DNA of 64,000 nucleotides from an uncultured Oscillospiraceae bacterium (GCA_900549775.1 URPR01000003.1:1-64000); one strand, 5' to 3'; shown: positions 8,477 through 15,900, counted from the first letter of the stretch. The notes: generated by a model not told the origin, from the letters alone. Numbers and translations are program-made.

Positions 8477-10666
8477 ATGGAAAAATTTAACAATAAATTA
8501 AAAAAGCGCATAGAGCTAGACAGAGAAAACTTTAAGCAGTCCTTCTCAGATATTGCATCTGTAGTGTCCGACTTAAAAAATAGAAATAACTTAACGAATT
8601 CACATAAAAACGACCTAAGCGGTGCTATATCTGAGATCTTCTCTTACTATAAGATTAAGTTTTGCCCCAATAATAAATCTTTTGAAAGTATTAATGAAGA
8701 ATTAGAGTATTATCTTACAAACTCTGGGGTAATGAAAAGATCTATCATTTTGAAAAACAAATGGTGGAAAGATGCCACTGGAGCCATTCTGGGAAAGACA
8801 AAAAATGGTCAGTTTGTTGCACTTATTCCAAATAAATTTTCTGGGTATAGTTTTTTCGATTATGAAAAACATAGAAAAGTTAAAATTAATTCAAAAAACA
8901 GTCAAAACTTAGAAGCTAATGCCGTTTGCTTTTACAAACCTTTCCCTTTAGCAAAATTGAATACGATGAATTTGTCTAAGTTCGTGGTGTCCATGGTAAG
9001 CTCCATAGATCTTATATTCGTTATAGTCATAAGTATTATCATGCAATGTATAGGCTTAATAAATCCATATGTAAATAATATTTTAATAAAAAAAGTTATA
9101 CCTACTGGCAATACAGATCTGATTATACCTTTCGTTAGTTTACTATTAGGTATGGTCTTTTCTACAAAACTTATTTCTATCACCGGTTCGTTAATAAGCA
9201 CTAAAATCAGTGCAAAAATTAGCCTTGGTATAGAAAGCGCTTGTATGGAACGAGTGTTATTATTGCCAGCATCATTTTTCAAAAAATATTCTTCAGGTGA
9301 ACTCTCCGTTAGAGTTTCCGGAATTCAAAGAATTTGTGAAATTTTAAGTAACATAATATTTTCTAATATCTTACCATCACTATGTTCTTTCGTCTACATT
9401 TTCTCCATGCGTAAATATGCTAAAATTTTAGTTATACCAGGGTTAATTTTCATTCTGGTTCAACTTATTTTTACTATAGTCTCGACAATGTCTATATTAA
9501 AACTTTCCAGACAGAGCACATTGATATCTACTAAACTTAAAGGATTAGTTGTTTCTTTATTTTCCGGAATTCAAAAAATAAAACTCTCCGGTGCTGAACG
9601 AAGAGCTTTTATTAAATGGGAAAAATTATATAAAACAAAGGCAGAACTGTCTTTTAACCCGCCTTTGTTTATAAAAATAATCCCTATTTTTTCAAGCATC
9701 ATATCCATGTTAGGCACATTAGCAATATTTTTTATTGCTGGAAAAAACCACATCTCACAAGCAAATTACTACTCATTTAATGTTGCTTTTTCCTCATTAA
9801 GTGGCGTAATTATGTCACTTTCCAACTTATCAAGTAGTATTGCTGAGATTAAATCGCTGTCAGAATTAGCAAAACCTATTATGGATGAAATTCCCGAATT
9901 GAACGAAAATAAAAAAAATATAACTCACTTAAACGGGGAAATCGAGTTTAAAAACGTTTCATTCAGATACAATGAAAATTCAGACTTAATACTTGATAAC
10001 TTTAACCTTAAAATTTTGCCGGGACAATACATAGCCGTAACCGGTAAAACAGGGTGTGGAAAATCAACTTTAGTTAGATTATTATTGGGTTTTGAAAAAC
10101 CACAAAGTGGCAGTATTTTTTATGATGGCATTAACATCGAAAATATTGACTTGAGATCTTTACGACAAAAAATCGGAGTTGTAATGCAAAACGGAAAACT
10201 TTTTCACGAGGACATATTTACAAACATAACTATTTCTGCGCCTTGGTTGAATATGCAGGACGCTTGGGAAGCGGCTAAACTTGCTTGCGTAGATAAAGAT
10301 ATAAGAGAAATGCCAATGGGAATGAAAACTCTTTTGACTGAAGACAACACATCTATATCCGGAGGGCAAAAACAAAGAATAATGATAGCTAGAGCTGTTG
10401 TGTCTAAACCGAATATTTTAATATTTGATGAAGCAACATCTTCGCTTGATAATATAACTCAACAAAAAATATCTAACTCCTTAGATAACTTAAAAAATAC
10501 TAGAATCACAATTGCACATAGATTGTCTACTATAAAAAATTGCGATAGGATTTTATTTTTAGAAAATGGAAAAATTACAGAAGATGGTACTTACAGCGAT
10601 TTAATAAATAAAAAAGGTAGTTTTTTTGAGTTTGTTAAAAGACAACAGATAAAAGAAAATTTATAA
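8477..10666 (+). CDS. NHLM exporter second subunit: permease / ATPase
   Basis: A 729-residue ABC half-transporter of the second NHLM type, which lacks the C39 domain and presumably partners the protein at 6285. Residues 1-160 form a soluble N-terminal region with the conserved NKWWKD segment; residues about 165-440 hold the membrane helices. The ATPase carries Walker A TGKTGCGKST near 522, ISGGQKQR near 626, Walker B ILIFDEATSS near 646 and AHRLSTI. The paralogue at 16560-18749 has the same length and order. Starts 14 bases after the C39 exporter with a GGTG ribosome site. No obvious terminator is seen before the tRNA promoter at 10677. Confidence 0.88.
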   Translation: MEKFNNKLKKRIELDRENFKQSFSDIASVVSDLKNRNNLTNSHKNDLSGAISEIFSYYKIKFCPNNKSFESINEELEYYLTNSGVMKRSIILKNKWWKDATGAILGKTKNGQFVALIPNKFSGYSFFDYEKHRKVKINSKNSQNLEANAVCFYKPFPLAKLNTMNLSKFVVSMVSSIDLIFVIVISIIMQCIGLINPYVNNILIKKVIPTGNTDLIIPFVSLLLGMVFSTKLISITGSLISTKISAKISLGIESACMERVLLLPASFFKKYSSGELSVRVSGIQRICEILSNIIFSNILPSLCSFVYIFSMRKYAKILVIPGLIFILVQLIFTIVSTMSILKLSRQSTLISTKLKGLVVSLFSGIQKIKLSGAERRAFIKWEKLYKTKAELSFNPPLFIKIIPIFSSIISMLGTLAIFFIAGKNHISQANYYSFNVAFSSLSGVIMSLSNLSSSIAEIKSLSELAKPIMDEIPELNENKKNITHLNGEIEFKNVSFRYNENSDLILDNFNLKILPGQYIAVTGKTGCGKSTLVRLLLGFEKPQSGSIFYDGINIENIDLRSLRQKIGVVMQNGKLFHEDIFTNITISAPWLNMQDAWEAAKLACVDKDIREMPMGMKTLLTEDNTSISGGQKQRIMIARAVVSKPNILIFDEATSSLDNITQQKISNSLDNLKNTRITIAHRLSTIKNCDRILFLENGKITEDGTYSDLINKKGSFFEFVKRQQIKENL

Positions 10667-10676
10667 TTTATATTTA

Positions 10677-10705
10677 TTGACGAAAAAGAATTTTTCTGTT
10701 ATACT
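10677..10705 (+). promoter_or_regulatory. Promoter of tRNA-Thr
   Basis: TTGACG (10677-10682), 17 bases, TATACT (10700-10705). The mature tRNA begins 14 bases after the -10 box, as expected for a stable RNA gene. Confidence 0.7.
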
Positions 10706-10719
10706 TACTATTAACAAAA

Positions 10720-10795
10720 GCTGGAGTAACTCAGTTGGTAGAGTACATCACTCGTAATGATGAAGTCGAGAGTTCAAGTCTCTTCTCCAGCTCCA
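10720..10795 (+). tRNA. tRNA-Thr (anticodon CGT)
   Basis: A complete cloverleaf can be drawn. The acceptor stem GCTGGAG (10720-10726) pairs with CTCCAGC (10785-10791). The anticodon arm is CATCA - CTCGTAA - TGATG, giving anticodon CGT (reads ACG, Thr). The T-arm is GAGAG/CTCTT-like around TTCAAGT. The discriminator is T and CCA is encoded at 10793-10795. It has its own promoter and is followed by the terminator at 10851-10893. It separates the two convergent export operons. Confidence 0.93.
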
Positions 10796-10850
10796 TGTTT
10801 TTGCATGTTTGTATAAATAAATTTTAAATAAATTCGTAAATAACATAAAT

Positions 10851-10893
10851 AAAAAGACTATATCCTCTATAAAACAGAGCATGTAGTCTTTTT
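10851..10893. terminator. Bidirectional intrinsic terminator
   Basis: The arms AAAAAGACTATAT (10851-10863) and ATGTAGTCTTTTT (10881-10893) pair over 13 bp with one G-U, and an inner CTCT/AGAG helix fits. A/T runs flank both sides, so it can stop tRNA-Thr transcription on the plus strand and the 12-kb peptide operon on the minus strand, whose last stop codon is at 10899. Confidence 0.85.
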
Positions 10894-10898
10894 TCCAT

Positions 10899-11774
10899 TT
10901 ATTCATATAAAAAATATAAGTCCACTAGGCTATTCTTGCAAAGAAACATTATTTTTTCATTTCTTGTAAGCTTCTTTGCGCTTTCTGTTTGTACCCAAGT
11001 TTCCACATTTTTAGCCGCTTTTATAACTATTTTTCTTAAAATTCTTTTAGCTTCTTCTGAAAGTCCCGTAGTGTACACTGGGAATCTTCCTTTATCTATA
11101 TCTCCTGTGTATTCCTCTATTCCCATGCCTATTAAAAACCAGTCCGCATAAAAAGTGCCTGTAGCACAAAAAATGCCCGCAAAGTCCGCTACTAACTCAT
11201 CATGAAGGTTGTTTTGAGAAGAACCTAAAAATCTTTTAGTAAAATAATGCGTACATTCGTGTTCTCGTCTGATAATGACAGAAAATTTACGCCACTGCTC
11301 ATCTGAAAGTCCTAACCTTTCTGCCGGCACGTTACTATACGGTTTGTTTGATAAAATAATAAATCTGTTATTAGCACCAAAAGCAAAGCTAGCTCCCGTT
11401 TTTGTAACATTCGGATTGTATTTGCCTTTATTTATTATTTTAGTAACAAGCTCGTAAAAATCGTTTTCATCTTTCGCATATATGACCGGTATGTTACCCG
11501 CTACAGAATTATATATTTCAATAGAAACCTGCTGCGGTGAATTAAACTTTATATCTTCTTCTCCATGTGGTACCTTCTCGTTTAAAGCCTTTTCTATCCC
11601 ATTAGTTTTAGCATAGTCTATTACCTTTTCCCAGGCTCCTATAAACGGTTCGTCTTCTATCGTTTCCGGAATTTTATTATCTGTATTGAACTTATTTTCT
11701 AGGTATACCTCTAGCTCCCTTTTTACATTTTCATCAACTTTTAAATCACGCACTATGTCGTTCAAACTTTTCAT
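10899..11774 (-). CDS. HExxH metallopeptidase-like protein of the peptide operon
   Basis: A 291-residue protein without signal peptide or membrane segment. Residues 171-178 read EHECTHYF, an HExxH zinc motif (His172, Glu173, His176); HDELVADF at 191-198 offers Glu193 as third ligand, 17 residues later, as in gluzincins. The first about 45 residues are acidic and helical, resembling a Nif11-like region (LNDIVRDLKVDENVKREL). I do not recognise the family. It is the last gene of the precursor operon; its ATG overlaps the stop of the 70-residue peptide gene by four bases (ATGA), so translation is coupled. This suggests it processes, degrades or matures the peptides, but that is inference. Confidence 0.7.
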   Translation of the reverse strand: MKSLNDIVRDLKVDENVKRELEVYLENKFNTDNKIPETIEDEPFIGAWEKVIDYAKTNGIEKALNEKVPHGEEDIKFNSPQQVSIEIYNSVAGNIPVIYAKDENDFYELVTKIINKGKYNPNVTKTGASFAFGANNRFIILSNKPYSNVPAERLGLSDEQWRKFSVIIRREHECTHYFTKRFLGSSQNNLHDELVADFAGIFCATGTFYADWFLIGMGIEEYTGDIDKGRFPVYTTGLSEEAKRILRKIVIKAAKNVETWVQTESAKKLTRNEKIMFLCKNSLVDLYFLYE

Positions 11775-11983
11775 TTCTCTAATGCCGCCTTTCTATATTT
11801 ATCAGGGACTATTCCCCATTCTTTCACTATTTTCCCGTCCTTCACTTCTATTCTTCCCACAAGCGATTCTTCACCTTTTTCTGCCTTCGAAACACTGAAA
11901 AAATTATATATTTTAGTTTTCCCTCCACCAGAAACTTTTTCTAAATTTTCATTATCTATTTCAAAATAGCTTTCATTTTTCAC
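11771..11983 (-). CDS. Short double-glycine leader peptide, not Nif11-type
   Basis: 70 residues. The first 21 (starting MKNESYFEID and ending LEKVSGGG) look like a classical bacteriocin-type double-glycine leader, much shorter than the neighbouring Nif11 leaders. The remaining about 50 residues are charged and contain a VGRIEVKDGKIVKEWG stretch likely to be a beta-hairpin. No Cys. AGGTG ribosome site. Its stop overlaps the start of the metallopeptidase. It may be a substrate of the C39 exporters or a partner of the peptidase. Confidence 0.6.
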   Translation of the reverse strand: MKNESYFEIDNENLEKVSGGGKTKIYNFFSVSKAEKGEESLVGRIEVKDGKIVKEWGIVPDKYRKAALEK

Positions 11984-12005
11984 CTTTCATCTCACCTTTT
12001 CCTCA

Positions 12006-12272
12006 TTATTGTTTAAATATCACTGTAGTGTTTTTCGCATCCGGTGATATTATTCTTTGCTTCTTGTTATATGTGTCACCTTTACCCCCTGCCACACAAT
12101 CCAAAATATCATCTGATACCTCGCTGTCTTCCAGCTCTTCTAAAGTAAAATCGTATCCCTCTTCTTTTGCAATTTCATAAACATCTTCAAGTGACTTAAC
12201 AAAGCTAAGCTTCCGTTCTAGTTCTTCTCCACCTAATAATGCTTCTTTAAATTCCTCCAAACCTTTTCGCAT
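12006..12272 (-). CDS. Nif11-like leader peptide precursor 14 (25-residue core)
   Basis: 88 residues: Nif11-type leader 1-63 (FKEALLGGEELERKL, then AKEEGYDFTLEEL) ending DCVAGG, with expected cleavage after Gly63. The 25-residue core starts KGDTYN and is basic, without Cys. ATG with GGAAG upstream. It is the most downstream Nif11 precursor of the operon (numbered here in order of transcription). Secretion by the NHLM exporters is inferred from the leader type. Confidence 0.8.
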   Translation of the reverse strand: MRKGLEEFKEALLGGEELERKLSFVKSLEDVYEIAKEEGYDFTLEELEDSEVSDDILDCVAGGKGDTYNKKQRIISPDAKNTTVIFKQ

Positions 12273-12319
12273 AGACCACAGCTTCCTTTCCTTTAAAAAT
12301 TTTCAATAACTACAATTCT

Positions 12320-12613
12320 CTATTTTTGCCCACCTTCAATGGCTGTATTTTCTTTGCCGGATATATACATTTTACTGTAATCAGCCAATACTATATTTTC
12401 ATAATCCGTTCTCGTAACCCCTTTACCACCTGCTACAGCCTCCAGCATGTCTTCGTTTAGCTCTTCATCTTTTAAAATTTCCTCTTCATTTATTTCAAAA
12501 CCCAAACGTTTCGCCAATTTTACAGCATCTTGTTCATTTTTTATATTTTTAAATTTTTCTCTAAACCCTTTATCATTTTTTAATCTTTCCTTAAACTCCT
12601 TTATTCCATGCAT
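12320..12613 (-). CDS. Nif11-like leader peptide precursor 13 (34-residue core)
   Basis: 97 residues: leader 1-63 ending EAVAGG, core from KGVTRTDYEN to the end, 34 residues, no Cys. The leader is nearly identical in layout and wording to precursor 12 (FKERLKNDKGFREKFKN versus LKEKLKNDKNFKEKFKN, and both contain ILKDEELNEDMLEAVAGG), so these two are a recent duplication while their cores have diverged strongly. One-base overlap with the preceding gene; GAGGAG ribosome site. Confidence 0.82.
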   Translation of the reverse strand: MHGIKEFKERLKNDKGFREKFKNIKNEQDAVKLAKRLGFEINEEEILKDEELNEDMLEAVAGGKGVTRTDYENIVLADYSKMYISGKENTAIEGGQK

Positions 12614-12927
12614 TAAGTTTTACTCCTCTCTTTTTTGCGAGCTTCTAAAATTTTACCTGTCTTCTCATCTATAGCTATATTGTAATCTTTTACACTGTCA
12701 TCTATCATGAACTGTGTTATATTTCTAGTGTCACCCTTGCCTCCTGCCACTGCCTCTAGCATATCTTCATTTAATTCTTCGTCTTTCAATATGTCTTCTT
12801 CACTCACTTTAAACCCTAACTTTTTTGCCAGTTCTACAGCTTCCTTTTCACTTTTTACGTTTTTAAATTTCTCTTTAAAATTTTTATCGTTTTTTAATTT
12901 TTCCTTTAACTTTCTTACTCCATTCAA
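12613..12927 (-). CDS. Nif11-like leader peptide precursor 12 (41-residue core)
   Basis: 104 residues with leader 1-63 ending EAVAGG and a 41-residue core starting KGDTRNITQF, strongly basic at its end (ARKKERSKT), no Cys. Start codon TTG, with GAGG eight bases upstream. It overlaps precursor 11 by four bases. The leader is closely related to that of precursor 13. Confidence 0.82.
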   Translation of the reverse strand: MNGVRKLKEKLKNDKNFKEKFKNVKSEKEAVELAKKLGFKVSEEDILKDEELNEDMLEAVAGGKGDTRNITQFMIDDSVKDYNIAIDEKTGKILEARKKERSKT

Positions 12928-13217
12928 TGTTTTTTCCTCCTCAAATCAATATTCACATCTGTTACAACTGAAGAGTCATCACCTACGGCTATCGCACTTG
13001 TGCTAGCTTTAGTAACATATGGCCCCTTTCCTCCAGCTACAGATTCCATCACCGATTCCGGAAGTTCCTTGCTACACTCTAAATCTTCTGTACTTATGTT
13101 AAAACCTTTTCCCCTGGCTATGTTCACAGCCTCATCTAAATTTGCGGCCTTATAAAGCTCAGCCTTTAACGCTTCATTCCTTTTTAGCTCAACTTCTAAT
13201 CTTTCTATGTCACTCAA
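12924..13217 (-). CDS. Nif11-like leader peptide precursor 11 (34-residue core)
   Basis: 97 residues: leader 1-63 ending ESVAGG and a 34-residue core starting KGPYVTK. The core carries the shared motif as SAIAVGDDSSVVTDVNI and ends in basic residues (RRKKH). TTG start with GGAGGG seven bases upstream. No Cys in the core. Confidence 0.82.
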   Translation of the reverse strand: MSDIERLEVELKRNEALKAELYKAANLDEAVNIARGKGFNISTEDLECSKELPESVMESVAGGKGPYVTKASTSAIAVGDDSSVVTDVNIDLRRKKH

Positions 13218-13235
13218 ATAAATCCCTCCAATTTT

Positions 13236-13475
13236 TTATTCTATATACACATTCGTAATCTGATTATATTTATCATCTTTTCTGCTTCCTCCCGCTATCG
13301 CCTCCAGCATATCATCGGTAAGCTCCTGATCACAACTTATTTCGTCCATAGTCACTTCGTAACCTTCTTTTCTCGCTACGTCTAACATTTCATCTATATC
13401 CTTTAAGCCACAAAATTTCTTTTTAAATTCTACATCTTCATTTAACCTTGCTTTTAACTCCTTTATTCCCTTCAA
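13236..13475 (-). CDS. Nif11-like leader peptide precursor 10 (16-residue core)
   Basis: 79 residues: leader 1-63 ending EAIAGG; the core is only 16 residues (SRKDDKYNQITNVYIE), the shortest of the set, and lacks the shared glycine motif. TTG start with AAGGAG nine bases upstream. The core could be a remnant or a small secreted signal. Confidence 0.8.
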   Translation of the reverse strand: MKGIKELKARLNEDVEFKKKFCGLKDIDEMLDVARKEGYEVTMDEISCDQELTDDMLEAIAGGSRKDDKYNQITNVYIE

Positions 13476-13479
13476 GATC

Positions 13480-13758
13480 TCACTCTCCTTGTATCTCCTC
13501 TTTATTTATTATAACGCTTCCTTTCCCCACCGCTATGTCGGACACGTTCACTATGGTAGCTTTACCTTTTCCTCCTGCCACAGCTTCCAACATATCATCT
13601 CTCAATTCATCATCATTTTCTAAGTCATTAGACGTAATGTCATAACCTAAGTCATTAGCCAGTTTAAGTGCTTGTTCCTCATTACTTATACATGAAAACT
13701 TTTTCCTTAATTCCTCATCATAACTTAACTTTTCTTTTAAATCGCTTAAACTTTTCAA
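13480..13758 (-). CDS. Nif11-like leader peptide precursor 9 (29-residue core)
   Basis: 92 residues: leader 1-63 ending EAVAGG; 29-residue core starting KGKATIVN with the shared motif as SDIAVGKGSVIINKEEI. TTG start preceded by GGTGGTGAG. The gene ends 4 bases before the next coding region. No Cys in the core. Confidence 0.82.
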   Translation of the reverse strand: MKSLSDLKEKLSYDEELRKKFSCISNEEQALKLANDLGYDITSNDLENDDELRDDMLEAVAGGKGKATIVNVSDIAVGKGSVIINKEEIQGE

Positions 13759-13780
13759 TCTTTACTCACCACCTGAAACT

Positions 13781-14047
13781 TTACATATTTATTGTCGAAT
13801 TATTGATCGCTTTGGAGTAGTTTCCAGTAGCTGTAGCACTTACATTTGTTTTTTTTACTATTACATTAACATCAAAATCAAAATTAAATATACCTCCCGA
13901 TACTTCTTCAATATCTGACTTTGATATTTCGTACCCGTCTTTTTTTGCAAGTTCTACTATTTTTTGTACATCTTTTACACCTTTATATTTTTGAGCAAAT
14001 TTCTCATTCTCCTGTATTTCCTTTATCCAATTAACTATATCTCTCAT
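13781..14047 (-). CDS. Nif11-like leader peptide precursor 8 (36-residue core)
   Basis: 88 residues from the ATG at 14047, which has GGGAGGG eight bases upstream; an upstream TTG two codons earlier is less well placed. Shorter leader 1-52 ending EEVSGG. The 36-residue core begins with an alternating hydrophobic/acidic strand (IFNFDFDVNV) followed by the shared motif SATATGNYSKAINNSTI. No Cys. Its leader matches that of precursor 7 except for a stretch missing there. Confidence 0.82.
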   Translation of the reverse strand: MRDIVNWIKEIQENEKFAQKYKGVKDVQKIVELAKKDGYEISKSDIEEVSGGIFNFDFDVNVIVKKTNVSATATGNYSKAINNSTINM

Positions 14048-14070
14048 TTTCAATTCCCTCCCAAAACTTT

Positions 14071-14277
14071 TTACATGTATATTCTCGAACTATTGCTTGC
14101 CTCAGATCCATCTCCAATAGCCAGCGCATTAGTTTTTGCTTCTTTTACTGTTATGTTGACTCTCCCTCCAGAGATTTCTTCAAGATCTGACTTAGGTATT
14201 TCATTGCCTTCCTTCTTTGCAAGTTTCTCACTCTTTTGTATCTTTTTTATCAAATCAACTACATCATTCAAACTCAA
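14071..14277 (-). CDS. Nif11-like precursor 7 with internally deleted leader
   Basis: 68 residues. The leader is only 38 residues and ends EEISGG. Compared with precursor 8 it lacks about 14 residues in the middle (the segment corresponding to YKGVKDVQKIVELA), in frame, so the second helix of the leader is lost. The 30-residue core is intact and has the motif NALAIGDGSEASNSSRI. Start TTG after AAAGGAGG; a second in-frame TTG two codons later is equally possible. It may be an inactive or differently recognised precursor. Confidence 0.75.
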   Translation of the reverse strand: MSLNDVVDLIKKIQKSEKLAKKEGNEIPKSDLEEISGGRVNITVKEAKTNALAIGDGSEASNSSRIYM

Positions 14278-14298
14278 TTTCCTCCTTTATTAAAATGC

Positions 14299-14338
14299 AG
14301 CTGCAAGATCACATTACTTAAAATATAAACTTGCAGCT
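14299..14338 (-). promoter_or_regulatory. Intercistronic hairpin in the precursor operon
   Basis: AGCTGCAAG (14299-14307) and CTTGCAGCT (14330-14338) form a perfect 9-bp stem between precursors 6 and 7. On the minus strand it is followed by GCATTTTAAT, a poor U-run, so it is more likely a weak attenuator or an RNA-processing/stability site than a full terminator. Confidence 0.5.
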
Positions 14339-14352
14339 TATTCTAGCATTAT

Positions 14353-14691
14353 CTATTTTCCTATATTTATATTGCCCTGGTTGTAAGCTATAGCTTCTTG
14401 ACCTGTAGCTGTTGAAACTTGTTTTGCGTTGATAACATTAAGTTCATTTTTCTTATTCTTTACATCTGTAAATATTCCAGCTCTTAAATTTGCTCTTACA
14501 TCAGCTCCAAGAGCTCCACCGGCTACAGAGTCTAAATCGAAATCTACCAGCTCTTGTTCAGAAAATTCATATCCACTTTGCTTAGCTACATTTAAAATAT
14601 CTTGTACTGTCTCTACGCCCTCAAACTTCTTTGCAAACTTTTCATTGTGCTTTAATTCCTTTGCCCACGCAAGTATTCCTTTTTTACCCAT
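14353..14691 (-). CDS. Nif11-like leader peptide precursor 6 (53-residue core)
   Basis: 112 residues: leader 1-59 ending DSVAGG, core 53 residues starting ALGADVR. The core ends with the shared motif VSTATGQEAIAYNQGNI. The leader shares ILAWAKELKHNEKFAKKF with precursors 4 and 5, marking a sub-family. ATG preceded by AGGAGG. No Cys in the core. Confidence 0.82.
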   Translation of the reverse strand: MGKKGILAWAKELKHNEKFAKKFEGVETVQDILNVAKQSGYEFSEQELVDFDLDSVAGGALGADVRANLRAGIFTDVKNKKNELNVINAKQVSTATGQEAIAYNQGNINIGK

Positions 14692-14712
14692 TTTTTTACC
14701 TCCTAGTCAATA

Positions 14713-15102
14713 CTATTTATTATTTGAAAAATTCATATTAGGGTTAGCCTGTGCTGTAGAACCCTGCCCAGTAGCTGTCGCTGCATTGCTACCATGGTTT
14801 ATGTCTACATTAATGTTAGTGTTAACATTTGTATTATAACCAAGTCCTCCTCCGCCAGCACCTGAAAACATACTACTCCTAATAGAATCACCAAGGCCAC
14901 TCCCAGATTCTGCTCCTCCAGCTACGCTCTTTAAATCACAATTTTTAAGTTCTTCCGCCGTAAAATAATAACCATTTTCCTTCGCGATATTCAGTATGCC
15001 TTCTACATTCTTCACACCTTTAAACTTTTTCGCAAATTCTTTATTATGTTTTACTTCCTTAGCCCACTCAAGTATTCCTTTTTTACTCACATTTTTACTC
15101 AT
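14713..15102 (-). CDS. Nif11-like leader peptide precursor 5 (66-residue core)
   Basis: 129 residues from the ATG at 15102, chosen because AGAGG lies seven bases upstream; a start at 15123 would overlap the preceding gene. Leader 1-63 ending KSVAGG. The longest core (66 residues) is rich in Gly, Ser and Asn, with an alternating stretch NTNVNTNINVDIN and the shared motif AATATGQGSTAQANPNM. No Cys in the core. Composition suggests an extended or beta-structured secreted peptide. Confidence 0.82.
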   Translation of the reverse strand: MSKNVSKKGILEWAKEVKHNKEFAKKFKGVKNVEGILNIAKENGYYFTAEELKNCDLKSVAGGAESGSGLGDSIRSSMFSGAGGGGLGYNTNVNTNINVDINHGSNAATATGQGSTAQANPNMNFSNNK

Positions 15103-15119
15103 TTTTTTACCTCTCAGTG

Positions 15120-15440
15120 TCATTTTTTATTCACAGTTATATTAGGGTTAACCTGTGTCTTAGAGTTCTTACCAGTCGACGTCCCACTAACATTAATTTG
15201 GTCGAAATCAAAATCAAAGTCAGCATCAACATCTATATGGTGACCGACTCCTCCGCCACCTAATTCTGCTCCTCCTGCTACTTTGTTTAAATCACAATTT
15301 TCAAGTTCTTTCGCCGTAAAAGAGTAACCATTTTCTTTTGCGATATTCAGTATATCTTCTACATTCTTCACACCTTCAAATTTTTTCGCAAATTCTTTAT
15401 TATGTTTCACTTCCTTAGCCCATTCATTTATGCCCTTCAT
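15120..15440 (-). CDS. Nif11-like leader peptide precursor 4 (49-residue core)
   Basis: 106 residues: leader 1-57 ending NKVAGG; 49-residue core starting AELGGGG. The core contains a striking alternating Asp/hydrophobic segment (DVDADFDFDFD) and the shared motif SGTSTGKNSKTQVNPNI. No Cys in the core. Leader nearly identical to precursor 5 (AKEVKHNKEFAKKF). ATG with AGAGGAAG upstream. Confidence 0.82.
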   Translation of the reverse strand: MKGINEWAKEVKHNKEFAKKFEGVKNVEDILNIAKENGYSFTAKELENCDLNKVAGGAELGGGGVGHHIDVDADFDFDFDQINVSGTSTGKNSKTQVNPNITVNKK

Positions 15441-15474
15441 GCCATTACTTCCTCTCTTTGCAAATTAATTTAAA

Positions 15475-15810
15475 TCAATCTCTGTAATTTGTTGTCCAAT
15501 ATCCGTTTTCGTCCCTAAGACTTCCATGTAAACTATCCCAAAATGTTCTATCCTTCCTATTTCGATACATTCCATTTCCCATATCTTCCCATTCATTATC
15601 ATTTCTTGACACTACACGTTGAATAAGCTTGCCGATGCCGCCTCCTGAAACCGAGTCCATTTGCGCATCCATGTAATCGTCTTCTGTAAACTCATAGCCA
15701 TTTTCTTTTGCTAATTTCACTATATCTTCTGCCTTTTCAACATCTTTAAATTTCTTTGCCAATTCCTCATTTGTCTTTAAATCCTTTAAAAATTCTTGTA
15801 TACCTTTCAT
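15475..15810 (-). CDS. Nif11-like leader peptide precursor 3 (Trp/Arg-rich core)
   Basis: 111 residues from the ATG at 15810, which has GAGAGGGTGG just upstream. Leader 1-57 ending DSVSGG. The 54-residue core differs from the others: it contains WEDMGNGMYRNRKDRTFW and a second Trp-containing end, rich in Arg, Asp, Tyr and Trp, without Cys and without the shared ATG-type motif. It is the first gene after the hairpin at 15901-15950, so its level may be set separately from precursors 1 and 2. Confidence 0.8.
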   Translation of the reverse strand: MKGIQEFLKDLKTNEELAKKFKDVEKAEDIVKLAKENGYEFTEDDYMDAQMDSVSGGGIGKLIQRVVSRNDNEWEDMGNGMYRNRKDRTFWDSLHGSLRDENGYWTTNYRD

Positions 15811-15900
15811 TTTAACCACCCTCTCAAATTTAAATTTTCTTTGCAATTTTAAAATTATGCTTAACTTGTACTACAGCCCCCTTTTCTCTTTTTATAAAAA

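Noticed and set aside
10720..10795. tRNA-Thr as an attachment site for an integrated element
   Set aside because: I saw no integrase, no phage genes and no copy of the tRNA 3' end elsewhere in the window; tRNA and terminator alone do not prove integration.
11771..11774. Frameshift splitting one gene at the metallopeptidase start
   Set aside because: The upstream gene has its own ribosome site and a complete double-glycine leader; a four-base ATGA overlap is a normal coupled arrangement.
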